A stretch of 64,000 bases of DNA from Prauserella flavalba. GTDB taxonomy: Bacteria > Actinomycetota > Actinomycetes > Mycobacteriales > Pseudonocardiaceae. A model generated the notes under the pieces. That model did not search any database. It was not told where the DNA came from and worked only from the letters and a program-made list of their open reading frames with translations. Positions 1 to 8,470 of the stretch are shown one piece after another. Location: the NCBI RefSeq assembly GCF_003202235.1, contig NZ_MASU01000005.1, forward strand, positions 496,001 through 560,000. The letters run 5' to 3'. Every line of letters begins with the position of its first letter. Position 1 is the stretch's first letter. The position numbers were made by a program, and so were the translations under genes.

Positions 1-2
1 GG

Positions 3-1553
3 GTGGAGGACGGCGTGATCGTCGAGCTGGACGGCAAGCCGAGGGCCGAGTTCGACTTCCTCGACCAGTTCATCGCCGACCACGCGATCGACGTCGACGC
101 GACCGAGCAGGCGATGGCGATCCCGGCGGTCGACATCGCACACCTGCTCATCGACCCGCGCGCCACCCGCAGGGACGTGCTCGCCGTGACCCGCGGGCTC
201 ACCCCGGCCAAGCTGCTCGAGGTCGTCAAGACCATGAACGTGGTCGAGATGATGATGGCGCTGCAGAAGATGCGCGCCCGGCGGACCCCGGCCAACCAGG
301 CACACGCGACCAGCGCCCGCGACAACCCGGTGCAGGTCGCGGCCGACGCCGCGGAGGCGTCGCTGCGCGGGTTCCGCGAGCTGGAGACCACGCTCGGCGT
401 CGTGCGGTACGCGCCGCTGGTGGCGATCGCCCTGCAGGTCGGCGCCCAGGCGGGCACCCCGGGTGTGCTGACCCAGTGCGCCCTGGAGGAGGCCACCGAA
501 CTGGAGCTCGGCATGCGCGGCATCACCGCGTACGCGGAGACGATCTCGGTGTACGGCACCGAGCCGGTGTTCTGCGACGGCGACGACACCCCGTGGTCCA
601 AGGCGTTCCTCGCCTCGGCCTACGCCTCGCGCGGCATCAAGATGCGGTTCACCTCGGGCACCGGCTCCGAGGTGCAGATGGGCAACGCCGAGGGCAAGTC
701 CATGCTGTACCTGGAGATCCGCTGCATCCTGGTGACCAAGGGCGCCGGGGTGCAGGGCCTGCAGAACGGGTCGATCAGCTGCATCGGCGTGCCCGGCGCC
801 GTGCCCGCCGGAATCCGCGCGGTGCTGGCGGAGAACCTCATCGCGAGCATGGTGGATCTGGAGTGCGCCTCGGGCAACGACCAGTCGTTCTCGCACTCCG
901 ACATGCGCCGCGTCGCCCGGCTGCTGCCACAGCTGCTGCCCGGAACCGACTTCGTCTGCTCGGGCTATTCCTCGACGCCCAACTACGACAACATGTTCGC
1001 CGGATCCAACGTGGACGCCGAGGACTACGACGACTGGAACGTGCTGCAGCGCGACCTCCAGGTCGACGGCGGGCTGCGGCACGTCCCCGAGGCGGAGCTG
1101 CTCGCCGTGCGCAACCGGGCCGCTCGCGCGCTGCAGGGCGTGTTCGCCCACCTCGGCCTGCCGCCGATCACCGGCAGGGAGATCGAGGCCGTCACCTACG
1201 CGCACGGCAGCAAGGACCTGCCGCCGAGGGACGTGCTGGAGGACCTCAAGGCGGCCCAGTCGGTGCTGGACCGCGGCGTCACCGGTCTCGACATCGTCAA
1301 GGGCCTCGACGCGGCCGGGTTCACCGACATGGCGCACAGCCTGCTGGCCGTGCTGCGCCAGCGCGTGTCCGGCGACCTGCTGCACACGTCCGCGATCCTG
1401 ACGCCGGAGCTGGAGACGCTCTCGGCGGTCAACGACACCAACGACTACGCCGGGCCTGGCACCGGTTACCGGCCGAGCGGCGCGCGGTGGGAAGAGATGA
1501 AACGGCTGCGGCACGTGGTCAGTGCCCAGAACCCCGAGCGGGAAGTCGGCTGA
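3..1553 (+). CDS. pduC: B12-dependent diol/glycerol dehydratase, large subunit (5' partial)
   Basis: Catalytic alpha subunit of adenosylcobalamin-dependent propanediol/glycerol dehydratase, which turns 1,2-propanediol or glycerol into the aldehyde. The 516 visible residues align closely with PduC/DhaB1, including the stretches EMMMALQKMRARRTP, TQCALEEATELELGM, ETISVYGTEPVF and SGYSSTPNYDNMFAGSN. Family members are about 555 residues, and the visible start corresponds to roughly residue 40, so the gene almost certainly begins upstream of the window; the GTG at position 3 is only the first in-frame start codon. The C-terminus is intact. It is followed after a short gap by the medium subunit, with an AGGAGGAG ribosome-binding site between them. 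Whether diol or glycerol is the main substrate cannot be read from sequence. Confidence 0.95.
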   Translation: MEDGVIVELDGKPRAEFDFLDQFIADHAIDVDATEQAMAIPAVDIAHLLIDPRATRRDVLAVTRGLTPAKLLEVVKTMNVVEMMMALQKMRARRTPANQAHATSARDNPVQVAADAAEASLRGFRELETTLGVVRYAPLVAIALQVGAQAGTPGVLTQCALEEATELELGMRGITAYAETISVYGTEPVFCDGDDTPWSKAFLASAYASRGIKMRFTSGTGSEVQMGNAEGKSMLYLEIRCILVTKGAGVQGLQNGSISCIGVPGAVPAGIRAVLAENLIASMVDLECASGNDQSFSHSDMRRVARLLPQLLPGTDFVCSGYSSTPNYDNMFAGSNVDAEDYDDWNVLQRDLQVDGGLRHVPEAELLAVRNRAARALQGVFAHLGLPPITGREIEAVTYAHGSKDLPPRDVLEDLKAAQSVLDRGVTGLDIVKGLDAAGFTDMAHSLLAVLRQRVSGDLLHTSAILTPELETLSAVNDTNDYAGPGTGYRPSGARWEEMKRLRHVVSAQNPEREVG

Positions 1554-1564
1554 GGAGGAGCGAC

Positions 1565-2155
1565 ATGGCGGACACCGGCGTGAGCACACGACGGACGCTC
1601 CGGCTCGACGAGCGGGGCACGGCGGGACCGGGCAGCAGGACCGACGAGGTGGTGATCGGTCTCTCGCCCGCGTTCGGCGACTTCTTCACCAAGACCATCG
1701 TGGACATTCCGCACGCCGAGGTGCTGCGCGAGCTGCTCGCCGGTATCGAGGAGCAGGGCGTGCACGCCCGGGTGATCCGCTTCCGTGGCGGCTCCGACCT
1801 CGCGGTGATCGCACACGCGGCGGCGAAGCTGTCCGGTTCGGGCATCGCCGTCGGGGTGCTTTCGCGCGGCACCACGATGATCCACCAGAAGGACCTGGTG
1901 CGACTGTCCAACCTGGAGCTGTTCCCGCAGGCTCCGCTGATGGACCTGGACGCGTTCCGCAAGGTGGGCCGCAACGCCGCCCGCTACGCCAAGGGCGAGT
2001 CGCCGGAGCCGGTGCCCGCGCGCAACGACTTCATGGCGCGCCCGCGATGGCAGGCCAAGGCCGCGCTGCTGCACATCAAGGAGACCGAGTTCGTCGTGCC
2101 GGGAGCGGACCCGGTGGAGCTGGACGTGCGGTTCCAGCTGGCCGACGCGGGCTGA
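1565..2155 (+). CDS. pduD: Diol/glycerol dehydratase, medium subunit
   Basis: Beta subunit of the same dehydratase, needed to complete the cobalamin-binding site between the large and medium subunits. The 196-residue product has the family core, for example VVIGLSPAFGDFFTKTIVDI, GIAVGVLSRGTTMIHQKDL and LSNLELFPQAP. The ATG at 1565 is chosen because an AGGAGGAG Shine-Dalgarno lies just ahead of it; the longer in-frame extension upstream is a shadow of the large-subunit gene. The product is slightly shorter than enterobacterial PduD (about 224), with the difference at the N-terminus, where the encapsulation peptide of microcompartment enzymes sits, suggesting a free cytosolic enzyme. Only five bases separate it from the reactivase gene, leaving no room for the small subunit usually found here. 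Confidence 0.93.
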   Translation: MADTGVSTRRTLRLDERGTAGPGSRTDEVVIGLSPAFGDFFTKTIVDIPHAEVLRELLAGIEEQGVHARVIRFRGGSDLAVIAHAAAKLSGSGIAVGVLSRGTTMIHQKDLVRLSNLELFPQAPLMDLDAFRKVGRNAARYAKGESPEPVPARNDFMARPRWQAKAALLHIKETEFVVPGADPVELDVRFQLADAG

Positions 2156-2160
2156 CCGGC

Positions 2161-4005
2161 ATGGCGCTGGTGGCAGGCGTCGACATCGGCAACTCGACCA
2201 CGGAGGCCTGTGTCGCGGAGATCGGGCCGGACGGGGACGTGGAGTACCTGTCCGGCGCGCTCGCCCCGACCTCGGGCGTCAAGGGCACGGCCGACAACGT
2301 GGAGGGCGTGGTCGCGGTGGTGCGCCGGGCGCTCGAACGGGCCCGGCGCGGCGTTCAGGAGCTGGACGCCGTGCTCGTGAACGAGGCGACGCCGGTGATC
2401 AGCGGGCTCGCGATGGAGACGATCACCGAGACCATCGTCACCGAGTCCACGATGATCGGGCACAACCCGGACACACCGGGCGGGGCGGGCCTCGGCGTCG
2501 GCACCACGGTGGCGTTCGGCGCGCTCGGCGAACGCGAGCCGGGGGAGCCGGTGATCTGCGTGGTGGGCGCGGGCATCGACTTCGAGGACGCCGCGCACGG
2601 CATCAACGCCGCCGTGGAGCGCGGCATCGAGGTGACGGGCGCGATCGTGCACGCCGACGACGCGACGCTGATCGCCAACCGGCTGCGCGAACCGGTGCCG
2701 GTGGTCGACGAGGTGACGCTCGTGGAGAAGGTGCCCCTCGGCATGCCCGCCGCGGTGGAGGTCGCCGAGCCGGGCCGCACCATCCGGACGCTGTCCAACT
2801 CCTACGGCATCGCCACCGTCTTCGGCCTCGACGCCGAGCAGACCCGCATGGTCGCCCCGGTGGCGCGGGCGCTGGTCGGCAACCGCTCGGCGGTGGTCGT
2901 GCGCACGCCCGACGGCGACGTCACCGGCCGCCGCATCCCCGCCGGGGCGCTGACCCTGTCCGGCGAGCGCGGCAAGCGGTCGGTGGAGGTCGACGCCGGT
3001 GCCGACGAGATCATGACGGCCCTGCGTGGCGTGCGGCCGCTGACCGACGCGGCGGGCGAGCCCGGCAGCCACGTCGGCGGGATGCTCGCGCGGGTGCGCG
3101 ACACGATGTCGGAGCTGACCGGCACGAGGGCCGACGCGGTCCGCATCCAGGACGTGCTCGCCGTCGACACGTTCGTGCCGCAGCGCGTCACCGGCGCGCT
3201 CGCCGGGGAGTTCGCGCTGGAGAACGCCGTCGCGCTGGCCGCGATGGTGCGCACCAGCCGCGGCCCGATGCGCCTGCTCGCCGCGCGGCTGCGTGAGGCG
3301 CTCGGCGTCGACGTGCTCATCGGCGGCGTCGAGGCCGACATGGCCGTGCTCGGCGCGCTCACCACACCGGGCACCGGCAAACCGGTGGCGATCCTCGACC
3401 TCGGCGGCGGCTCGACCGACGCGGCGGTGGCCACGGACGACGGGGTGGTGCGCTCGGTGCACCTGGCCGGCGCGGGCGACCTGGTGACCAAGCTGATCGA
3501 CTCCGAGCTCGGCCTCGACAACCGGGAGCTGGCCGAGGACATCAAGAAGTTCCCGCTCGCCAAGGCGGAGAGCTTCTTCCACGTGCGCATGGAGGACGGC
3601 ACCGCCCGCTTCTTCACCGACCCGCTGCCCGCCGACACGTTCGCGCGCGTGGTCGTGCTCTCCGACACCGGCATGCGGCCCGTGCCGACCCGGCACAACC
3701 TCGACAAGATCCGGCAGGTGCGGCGCGCGGCCAAGCACAAGGTGTTCGTGGTCAACGCCCTGCGCGCGCTGGAGCAGGTGGCGCCAGGGGGAAACCTGCG
3801 GCAGCTCGGCTTCGTCGTGGTGCTCGGCGGGTCCGCGCTCGACTTCGAGATCCCCGACCTGATCGCCGAGGCCGTCGCCGGTTTCGGCATCGTGTGCGGC
3901 ACCGGCAACGTCCGCGGCAGCGAGGGCCCGCGCAACGCCGTCGCCACCGGCCTGGTGGCCGCGCACGCGCTGGCTCCCGAACTCGGCCTCGCGGTGGGAA
4001 GCTGA
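2161..4005 (+). CDS. pduG: Diol dehydratase reactivase, large (ATPase) subunit
   Basis: Chaperone-like reactivating factor that uses ATP to remove inactivated cobalamin from the dehydratase so fresh coenzyme can bind. The 614-residue product matches PduG/DdrA length and has actin-fold signatures: the N-terminal phosphate loop VAGVDIGNSTTEACVAE and a second loop ILDLGGGSTDAAV near residues 410-423. Other family stretches are LVNEATPVISGLAMETITET and GIDFEDAAHGINAAVERGI. The ATG at 2161 follows the medium subunit stop by five bases, and the stop shares one base with the start of the small reactivase subunit, so the genes are translationally coupled. Position and family leave little doubt about function. 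Confidence 0.95.
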   Translation: MALVAGVDIGNSTTEACVAEIGPDGDVEYLSGALAPTSGVKGTADNVEGVVAVVRRALERARRGVQELDAVLVNEATPVISGLAMETITETIVTESTMIGHNPDTPGGAGLGVGTTVAFGALGEREPGEPVICVVGAGIDFEDAAHGINAAVERGIEVTGAIVHADDATLIANRLREPVPVVDEVTLVEKVPLGMPAAVEVAEPGRTIRTLSNSYGIATVFGLDAEQTRMVAPVARALVGNRSAVVVRTPDGDVTGRRIPAGALTLSGERGKRSVEVDAGADEIMTALRGVRPLTDAAGEPGSHVGGMLARVRDTMSELTGTRADAVRIQDVLAVDTFVPQRVTGALAGEFALENAVALAAMVRTSRGPMRLLAARLREALGVDVLIGGVEADMAVLGALTTPGTGKPVAILDLGGGSTDAAVATDDGVVRSVHLAGAGDLVTKLIDSELGLDNRELAEDIKKFPLAKAESFFHVRMEDGTARFFTDPLPADTFARVVVLSDTGMRPVPTRHNLDKIRQVRRAAKHKVFVVNALRALEQVAPGGNLRQLGFVVVLGGSALDFEIPDLIAEAVAGFGIVCGTGNVRGSEGPRNAVATGLVAAHALAPELGLAVGS

Positions 4006-4361
4006 TGGCCGTGGACGATCGCAGGGCGGCGAGGGCCGTCCGGACGCCGCCGTCGGTGGTGGTGCGCTGCGCCGGGGACACGGCGGTGCTGCGCGACCTG
4101 AGGGCGGGGCTCGAGGAGGAGGGCGTGCCGGTGCGGGTGGAGGACGGTGGGTCCGGTGACGCCGTCGCGCTCGCGTTCGGCGCCGCGCAGGCGTCCTCGC
4201 TCGACGTCGGGATCGGCGTCGCGGCCGGGGGAGCGGTGTGCGTGCACCACGCGAAGCGGCCCCCGGACTCGCCCGCGCTGACCGGTACGGCGCGCGACGC
4301 CCGCCTGCTCGGGCACAACGCCGCCCGGCTCGTCACCGGCATTCCCGTGAAGACATCGTGA
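4005..4361 (+). CDS. pduH: Diol dehydratase reactivase, small subunit
   Basis: Small subunit of the dehydratase reactivase, thought to swap with the dehydratase beta subunit during release of damaged B12. The product is 118 residues, the normal size for PduH/DdrB. The pattern fits the family: PPSVVVRCAGDTAVLRDLRAGLEEEGVPVRV, then GIGVAAGGAVCVHHAKRP, and a C-terminal DARLLGHNAARLVTGIP that matches the family end. The ATG at 4005 overlaps the preceding stop by one base. It ends just before a protein with an HbpS fold. Assignment rests on both sequence pattern and operon position. Confidence 0.9.
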   Translation: MAVDDRRAARAVRTPPSVVVRCAGDTAVLRDLRAGLEEEGVPVRVEDGGSGDAVALAFGAAQASSLDVGIGVAAGGAVCVHHAKRPPDSPALTGTARDARLLGHNAARLVTGIPVKTS

Positions 4362-4384
4362 CGACCTTGGAGGAGGACGACATC

Positions 4385-4807
4385 GTGGCCCCACGACTCG
4401 CACTGGCCGACGCCCAGCAGGTGCTCGACGCGGCACTGGCGAAGGCCGAGGAGATCAAACAGCCCATGAACGTCGCGGTGGTGGACGACGGCGGGCACCT
4501 GCTCGCCTTCGCCCGCCAGGACGGCGCGATCCTGGCCAGCGTGGACATCGCGATCCGCAAGGCACGCACCGCCGCGCTGCTCAAGATGACCACCGCCGAC
4601 GTCGGCGCGGCGGCCGCGCCCGGGGCGCCGCTCTACGGCATCGAGGTCACCAACGGCGGCCTGGTGATCTTCGGCGGCGGCATCCCGCTCGTGCGCGGCC
4701 GCGACGTCGTCGGCGCGATCGGCGTCAGCGCGGGCAGCGTCGAGCAGGACACCACGGTCGCCGAGGCCGGCGCTGAGGCGCTGCCGAAGCGCACCACCCG
4801 CCGCTGA
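4385..4807 (+). CDS. HbpS/GlcG-family protein (DUF336), possible cobalamin- or haem-associated
   Basis: A 140-residue GlcG/HbpS-type protein, as shown by LALADAQQVLDAALAKAEEI, MNVAVVDDGGHLLAFARQDGA, SVDIAIRKARTAALLKMTT and the glycine-rich end GGIPLVRGRDVVGAIGVSAGSVEQD. The fold occurs as the C-terminal part of PduO adenosyltransferases and as haem-binding HbpS of Streptomyces; it is often found in diol dehydratase operons, but its exact role there is unclear. The start at GTG 4385 is preferred because GGAGGAGG lies eight bases upstream; an earlier GTG at 4358, overlapping the previous stop, is an alternative. It is the last gene of the visible dehydratase operon. Confidence 0.85.
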   Translation: MAPRLALADAQQVLDAALAKAEEIKQPMNVAVVDDGGHLLAFARQDGAILASVDIAIRKARTAALLKMTTADVGAAAAPGAPLYGIEVTNGGLVIFGGGIPLVRGRDVVGAIGVSAGSVEQDTTVAEAGAEALPKRTTRR

Positions 4808-5123
4808 CGCTCGCGCGAGCCGGCTCGCCGTGCCGGGCGGTGCCAACCGTGAACGGCGCGTCGACCCCACCGAGGTACGACGCCGAGCCGCTGTGCGTGC
4901 CGAGCCGCGGCGACGGTCCCGCGTCGAGCGCGCTGCCGGGCCACAGCAGCCACAGCCGCGCGCAGCACGTTTCCGGAAGCGCCCGTGCCGGAGTGCGCGT
5001 CATTGGCGTTCGGCCGCGTCGTCTCGCGCGTGCGCGACGCGCCCACCGCGTTCTACCCGAGCCGGTTCTGCTGCGCCGTGGAGACGCTCGCGGCGGCGGC
5101 ACTGTTCGCGGTGGCGTGACCCG
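4808..5123 (+). other. Intergenic region with a coding-like remnant
   Basis: A 316-base gap between the dehydratase operon and the convergent VWA gene. No complete gene is apparent. The last 135 bases on the plus strand read as a short open stretch from a GTG at 4985 to the TGA at 5117-5119. Its composition looks protein-like (it ends with an alanine-rich segment after TAFYPSRFC), but it has no recognisable beginning, so it may be the tail of a decayed gene. I do not recognise the family. Confidence 0.35.
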
Positions 5124-6281
5124 TCAGGTCTCGTCGGCGGGCGCGGCGAGCGGGATGTCGTGGGCACCTGCCCAGCCGGCGAGGTCGTCGCGCTGGATCG
5201 CGGCGGCGAGCAGATCGGGGAACCTGTCCGGTGTGCACGCGAACGTCGGCACGCCCAGCGTGGCCAGCGCGGCGGCGTTGTCGTGGTCGTAGGCGGGAGC
5301 GCCGTCGTCGCTGAGCGCGAGCAGGCACACCACCTGCATCTCGGCGGCGACCATCGCCTGGACGCGCCGCAGCATCTCGTCGTTGTCACCGCCCTCGTAG
5401 AGATCGCTGATCAGCACGAAGATCGTGTCCCTGGGGTTGGTGATGCGGGACTGGCAGTAGGCGAGCGCGGCGTTGATGTCGGTGCCGCCGCCCAGCTGTA
5501 CCCCGAACAGCAGCTCCACCGGGTCCGACAGCGCGTCGGTGAGATCGGCGATCTCCGTGTCGAACGCGATCACCTGCGTGCGCAGCGACCGGATGGAGGC
5601 GAGCACCGCGCCGAACACGCCCGCGTACACCACCGACGCCGCCATCGAGCCGCTCTGGTCGAGGCAGAGCACCACCTCCCGGCTCACCTGCGGCAGCCTG
5701 CGGCCGTAGCCGACGAGCCGCTCCGGCACCACCGTGCGGTGCGCGGGCTGGTAGTGCCTGAGGTTGGCCAGGATCGTGCGGTTCCAGTCGATGTCGCCCG
5801 CCCTCGGCCTGCTCGTGCGCCCCGCCCGGTGCAACGCGCCGGTCACGGCCTGGCGGGTCGGCTGCGTGAGCTTGCGCTCCAGCTCGTCCACCACCTGCCG
5901 CACCACGGCGCGCGCGGTCTGGCGCGAGCGCTCCGGGATGGCCTGGTTGAGGCTGAGCAGCGTGCCCACGAGGTGCACGTCGGGCTGCGCCGACTCCAGC
6001 AGCTCCGGTTCGAGCAGCAGCTGCCGCAGCCCGAGCCGGTCCATCGCGTCGCGCTGCATCACCCGTACCACCGACGCCGGGAAGTAGCCGCGGATGTCGC
6101 CGAGCCAGCGCGCCACCCTCGGTGACGAGCCGCCGAGCCCGCCGCCGCGCTTCTCCCCGCCGTACAACGCCTCTAGCGTGCCGTCGCGTTTGCGGTCCGC
6201 ATCGGACAGTTCCTCGCCCGTGCCGTCGGCGTCACCCCCGCCGAGGATCAGCCGCCAGCGGCGGAGCCGGTCGTCGCTCAT
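5124..6281 (-). CDS. VWA domain protein of the SWIM/MoxR/DUF5682 cluster
   Basis: Protein of 385 residues ending in a von Willebrand factor A domain. A complete MIDAS metal site is visible: DQSGS (D208, S210, S212), a threonine in GGGTDINAAL, and an aspartate in ISDLYEGGDN. The N-terminal 200 residues are helical, with LAALRHY-like segments and no recognised domain. VWA proteins paired with MoxR ATPases generally act as metal-dependent adaptors that recruit a target for the ATPase. Its ATG at 6281 overlaps the DUF5682 stop in an ATGA, making it the last of five coupled genes. The likely role is the adaptor of this unknown complex; that is inference from the pairing. Confidence 0.85.
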   Translation of the reverse strand: MSDDRLRRWRLILGGGDADGTGEELSDADRKRDGTLEALYGGEKRGGGLGGSSPRVARWLGDIRGYFPASVVRVMQRDAMDRLGLRQLLLEPELLESAQPDVHLVGTLLSLNQAIPERSRQTARAVVRQVVDELERKLTQPTRQAVTGALHRAGRTSRPRAGDIDWNRTILANLRHYQPAHRTVVPERLVGYGRRLPQVSREVVLCLDQSGSMAASVVYAGVFGAVLASIRSLRTQVIAFDTEIADLTDALSDPVELLFGVQLGGGTDINAALAYCQSRITNPRDTIFVLISDLYEGGDNDEMLRRVQAMVAAEMQVVCLLALSDDGAPAYDHDNAAALATLGVPTFACTPDRFPDLLAAAIQRDDLAGWAGAHDIPLAAPADET

Positions 6282-8470
6282 CGGTCGCTCCCCAGCAGGT
6301 CGAGGATCTTCGGCACGACACGGGCCGCGCGGTCGGTGTCGACGTCGGTGGTGCCGGGCGCGGGTGTCGCGCCGCCGCGGCCGAGGTTGGCCACCTGCTC
6401 GCCGATGCCGCGCCGCTCCGCGGCGGTGAACGCCGAGAACGTGCGTCGCAGCAACGGAAGCAGGTGGTCGAACACGTCGCCGGCGACGGTCGTCGTCCAG
6501 CGGTCGACCACCGCGAGCAGCTCCGGTTCGTGGATCAGCAGGGCAGCCTCGCCGGAGAGGAACCCGTCGAGCCACGCCGCGGCGCGCACGGCGTCGGCGC
6601 CGGGGGACAGGCGCAGCGACAGGCGGCGGCCCGCCTCGTCCACGTCGAGCAGCGTGGCGTCCAGCAGCAGCCGCGTCGCCCTGCCCGCGACGAGCCCGTG
6701 CACGCCCTCCTGCTCGGCGACAGCGGCCAGTGCCCCGTGCCACTCCGTGCGCAGCTCCTCCTGGTCGAGCAGGGCGATCCCGCGCTGGACGCCGTCCACG
6801 AGATCGCGCAGTGTGGCCGCGGCGTCGTCGTCCAGCGCGGCACACGCGGCGGGCAGGCCCACCGTCACGCGCGTGACCACGCCCGACAGCACGCGCTGCA
6901 CCAGCTCGGTGTCCGCGCGCCGCACGTTGCCGTAGCGGCGCACGCGCGCCATCGGCTCCACCGCGGCCATGAGCCTCGTCGTGTCGTGCTGGCGTGCCGC
7001 ACGCTCGTCGAGGGCCGCGAGTACGGTCGCCAGCGCGCCGGGCAGGTCCGCGACGAGCGTGGTCTCCACGAGCTCCGCGAGCGCGGCGACGTCGGCGTCG
7101 GCCGCGCGCTGCGTGACCACCGCCGAGGCCGCGGAGACGATCGTGGAGCCGTACCCGCTGGCCTCGATCAGCGCCACGTCCAGTTCCGGCCGCCACTGCA
7201 GCGTCCACGACTCGCGGAAGGTGCCGCGGGTGCGCCCGGTGTCGGCGGGCTCGCCCCACGGCACGTCCAGCAGCAGCAGCCGGTGCAGCAGCTTGCTGCG
7301 CTCCAGCTGGGACGGTGTGCGCAGGTCGAGGTCGAGCGTCTGCTCGGCCGCGCTCTGCTTGAGCCGCAGGCGTTTCCTCGTCGCGGCGAGGTCACGGGCC
7401 AGCGGCACCATCGGCGTGTCGCCGGGCACGTGGCCGAGGATGTCGCCGACCAGCAGCTCGCGGGCCACCAGCCGCATCGGCACCGGCGAGCCGCCGCTGA
7501 GCACCGCCTGCGCCGACTCCATCACCTCGGCCAGCCCCGGCAGCGGCCTGCCGCGCAGCCCGGCGAGGGCGTGCGCGAGCCGCACCGCCTCGATCACCGA
7601 CGAGGGCGAGGTGTCGTACTGCTCGCGGCGCAACAGCCCGGCCACGCGCACGAGCCACCGGCCCACCACCTCGTCGGGAGCGGTGAACAGGTGGTGGTAC
7701 CAGCCGGGGGAGGTCACGCCCGCGCCGTAGCCGCTCGCCCGCGCGAGCCTGCCCGAGGTCCACGGCACCCACGTCGCGGCGACCTTCGTCGAGCGCAGCC
7801 CCTTGAGCAGGCGCGCGTCCGACGCCTGCGTCGGGAAGTCACCGGGCACCAGCACCGGCGCGTGCCAGGCTCCGCATACCACGGCGATCGGGCCCGGCTC
7901 GGTGCGCAACGCGGCGCGCAGCACCCGCCGCATCGCGGCCTCCCTGCGCAGGGTCGCGGTGCCGATCTCGCGGCCCTCGCGCAGGGTGCGCATGGCGTCC
8001 AGTACCGCGGCGAACACGTCGAGCCCGTGGTAGCGCAGCTCGATGGCGTCCTCCCACCACCGCTCGGCGTCGTCGTGGCCCGCGGCCTCGGCGAGCGCCG
8101 CGAGCGGGTCGAAGCGCGCCTCGTCGTCCTCCTCACCCAGGGCGAAGGCGTTGGCCGCCGGCAGGTCGAGGAACCGGGCGGGCCTGCCGTGCCCGGCCGC
8201 CCAGCGCAGCGCGACCCACTCCGGCGAGAACGCCGCCATCGGGTAGAACGCCGACGACGCCGGGTCGGCGACCGCGTAGACGAGCCCCGCGACGGGCGGC
8301 TCCATGTCCGCCGACGCGGCGAGCGGCGCCACGGAGTCCAGCTCCGGTGGTCCCTCGATGAGCACCAGCGCGGGGGAGAGCTCATCGAGTGCCGCCCGCA
8401 CGGCGCGCGCCGAGCCGGGCCCGTGATGCCGGATGCCCAGCACGTGCACCCGGCCGCCGTCGGTGTTCAC
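6278..8470 (-). CDS. DUF5682 family protein, large protein of the MoxR/VWA cluster
   Basis: Protein of 730 residues assigned to DUF5682 on the strength of its opening HVLGIRHHGPGSARAV, the following LVLIEGPPELD, and its place between a MoxR ATPase and a VWA protein. The function is unknown. The motifs GIRHHGPGS near the N-terminus, VLIEGP soon after and IAVVCGAWHAPVL near residues 205-217 resemble the spaced histidine/glutamate motifs of the TraB/EreA/ChaN hydrolase superfamily, so an enzymatic N-terminal domain is possible. The remainder is alpha-helical. The GTG start at 8470 gives a GTGA overlap with the AAA gene, and the stop overlaps the VWA start. No signal peptide or membrane segment is evident. 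Confidence 0.82.
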   Translation of the reverse strand: MNTDGGRVHVLGIRHHGPGSARAVRAALDELSPALVLIEGPPELDSVAPLAASADMEPPVAGLVYAVADPASSAFYPMAAFSPEWVALRWAAGHGRPARFLDLPAANAFALGEEDDEARFDPLAALAEAAGHDDAERWWEDAIELRYHGLDVFAAVLDAMRTLREGREIGTATLRREAAMRRVLRAALRTEPGPIAVVCGAWHAPVLVPGDFPTQASDARLLKGLRSTKVAATWVPWTSGRLARASGYGAGVTSPGWYHHLFTAPDEVVGRWLVRVAGLLRREQYDTSPSSVIEAVRLAHALAGLRGRPLPGLAEVMESAQAVLSGGSPVPMRLVARELLVGDILGHVPGDTPMVPLARDLAATRKRLRLKQSAAEQTLDLDLRTPSQLERSKLLHRLLLLDVPWGEPADTGRTRGTFRESWTLQWRPELDVALIEASGYGSTIVSAASAVVTQRAADADVAALAELVETTLVADLPGALATVLAALDERAARQHDTTRLMAAVEPMARVRRYGNVRRADTELVQRVLSGVVTRVTVGLPAACAALDDDAAATLRDLVDGVQRGIALLDQEELRTEWHGALAAVAEQEGVHGLVAGRATRLLLDATLLDVDEAGRRLSLRLSPGADAVRAAAWLDGFLSGEAALLIHEPELLAVVDRWTTTVAGDVFDHLLPLLRRTFSAFTAAERRGIGEQVANLGRGGATPAPGTTDVDTDRAARVVPKILDLLGSDR

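Noticed and set aside
1984-3966. Long minus-strand frame (660 codons) opposite the reactivase gene
   Set aside because: Its product is His/Arg/Gly-rich with no domain, and the plus strand carries a clear PduG. It is a shadow caused by high GC.
4358-4384. Upstream GTG 4358 as start of the HbpS-like gene
   Set aside because: It would give an overlap with the reactivase stop, but GGAGGAGG at 4369-4376 is ideally placed for GTG 4385.
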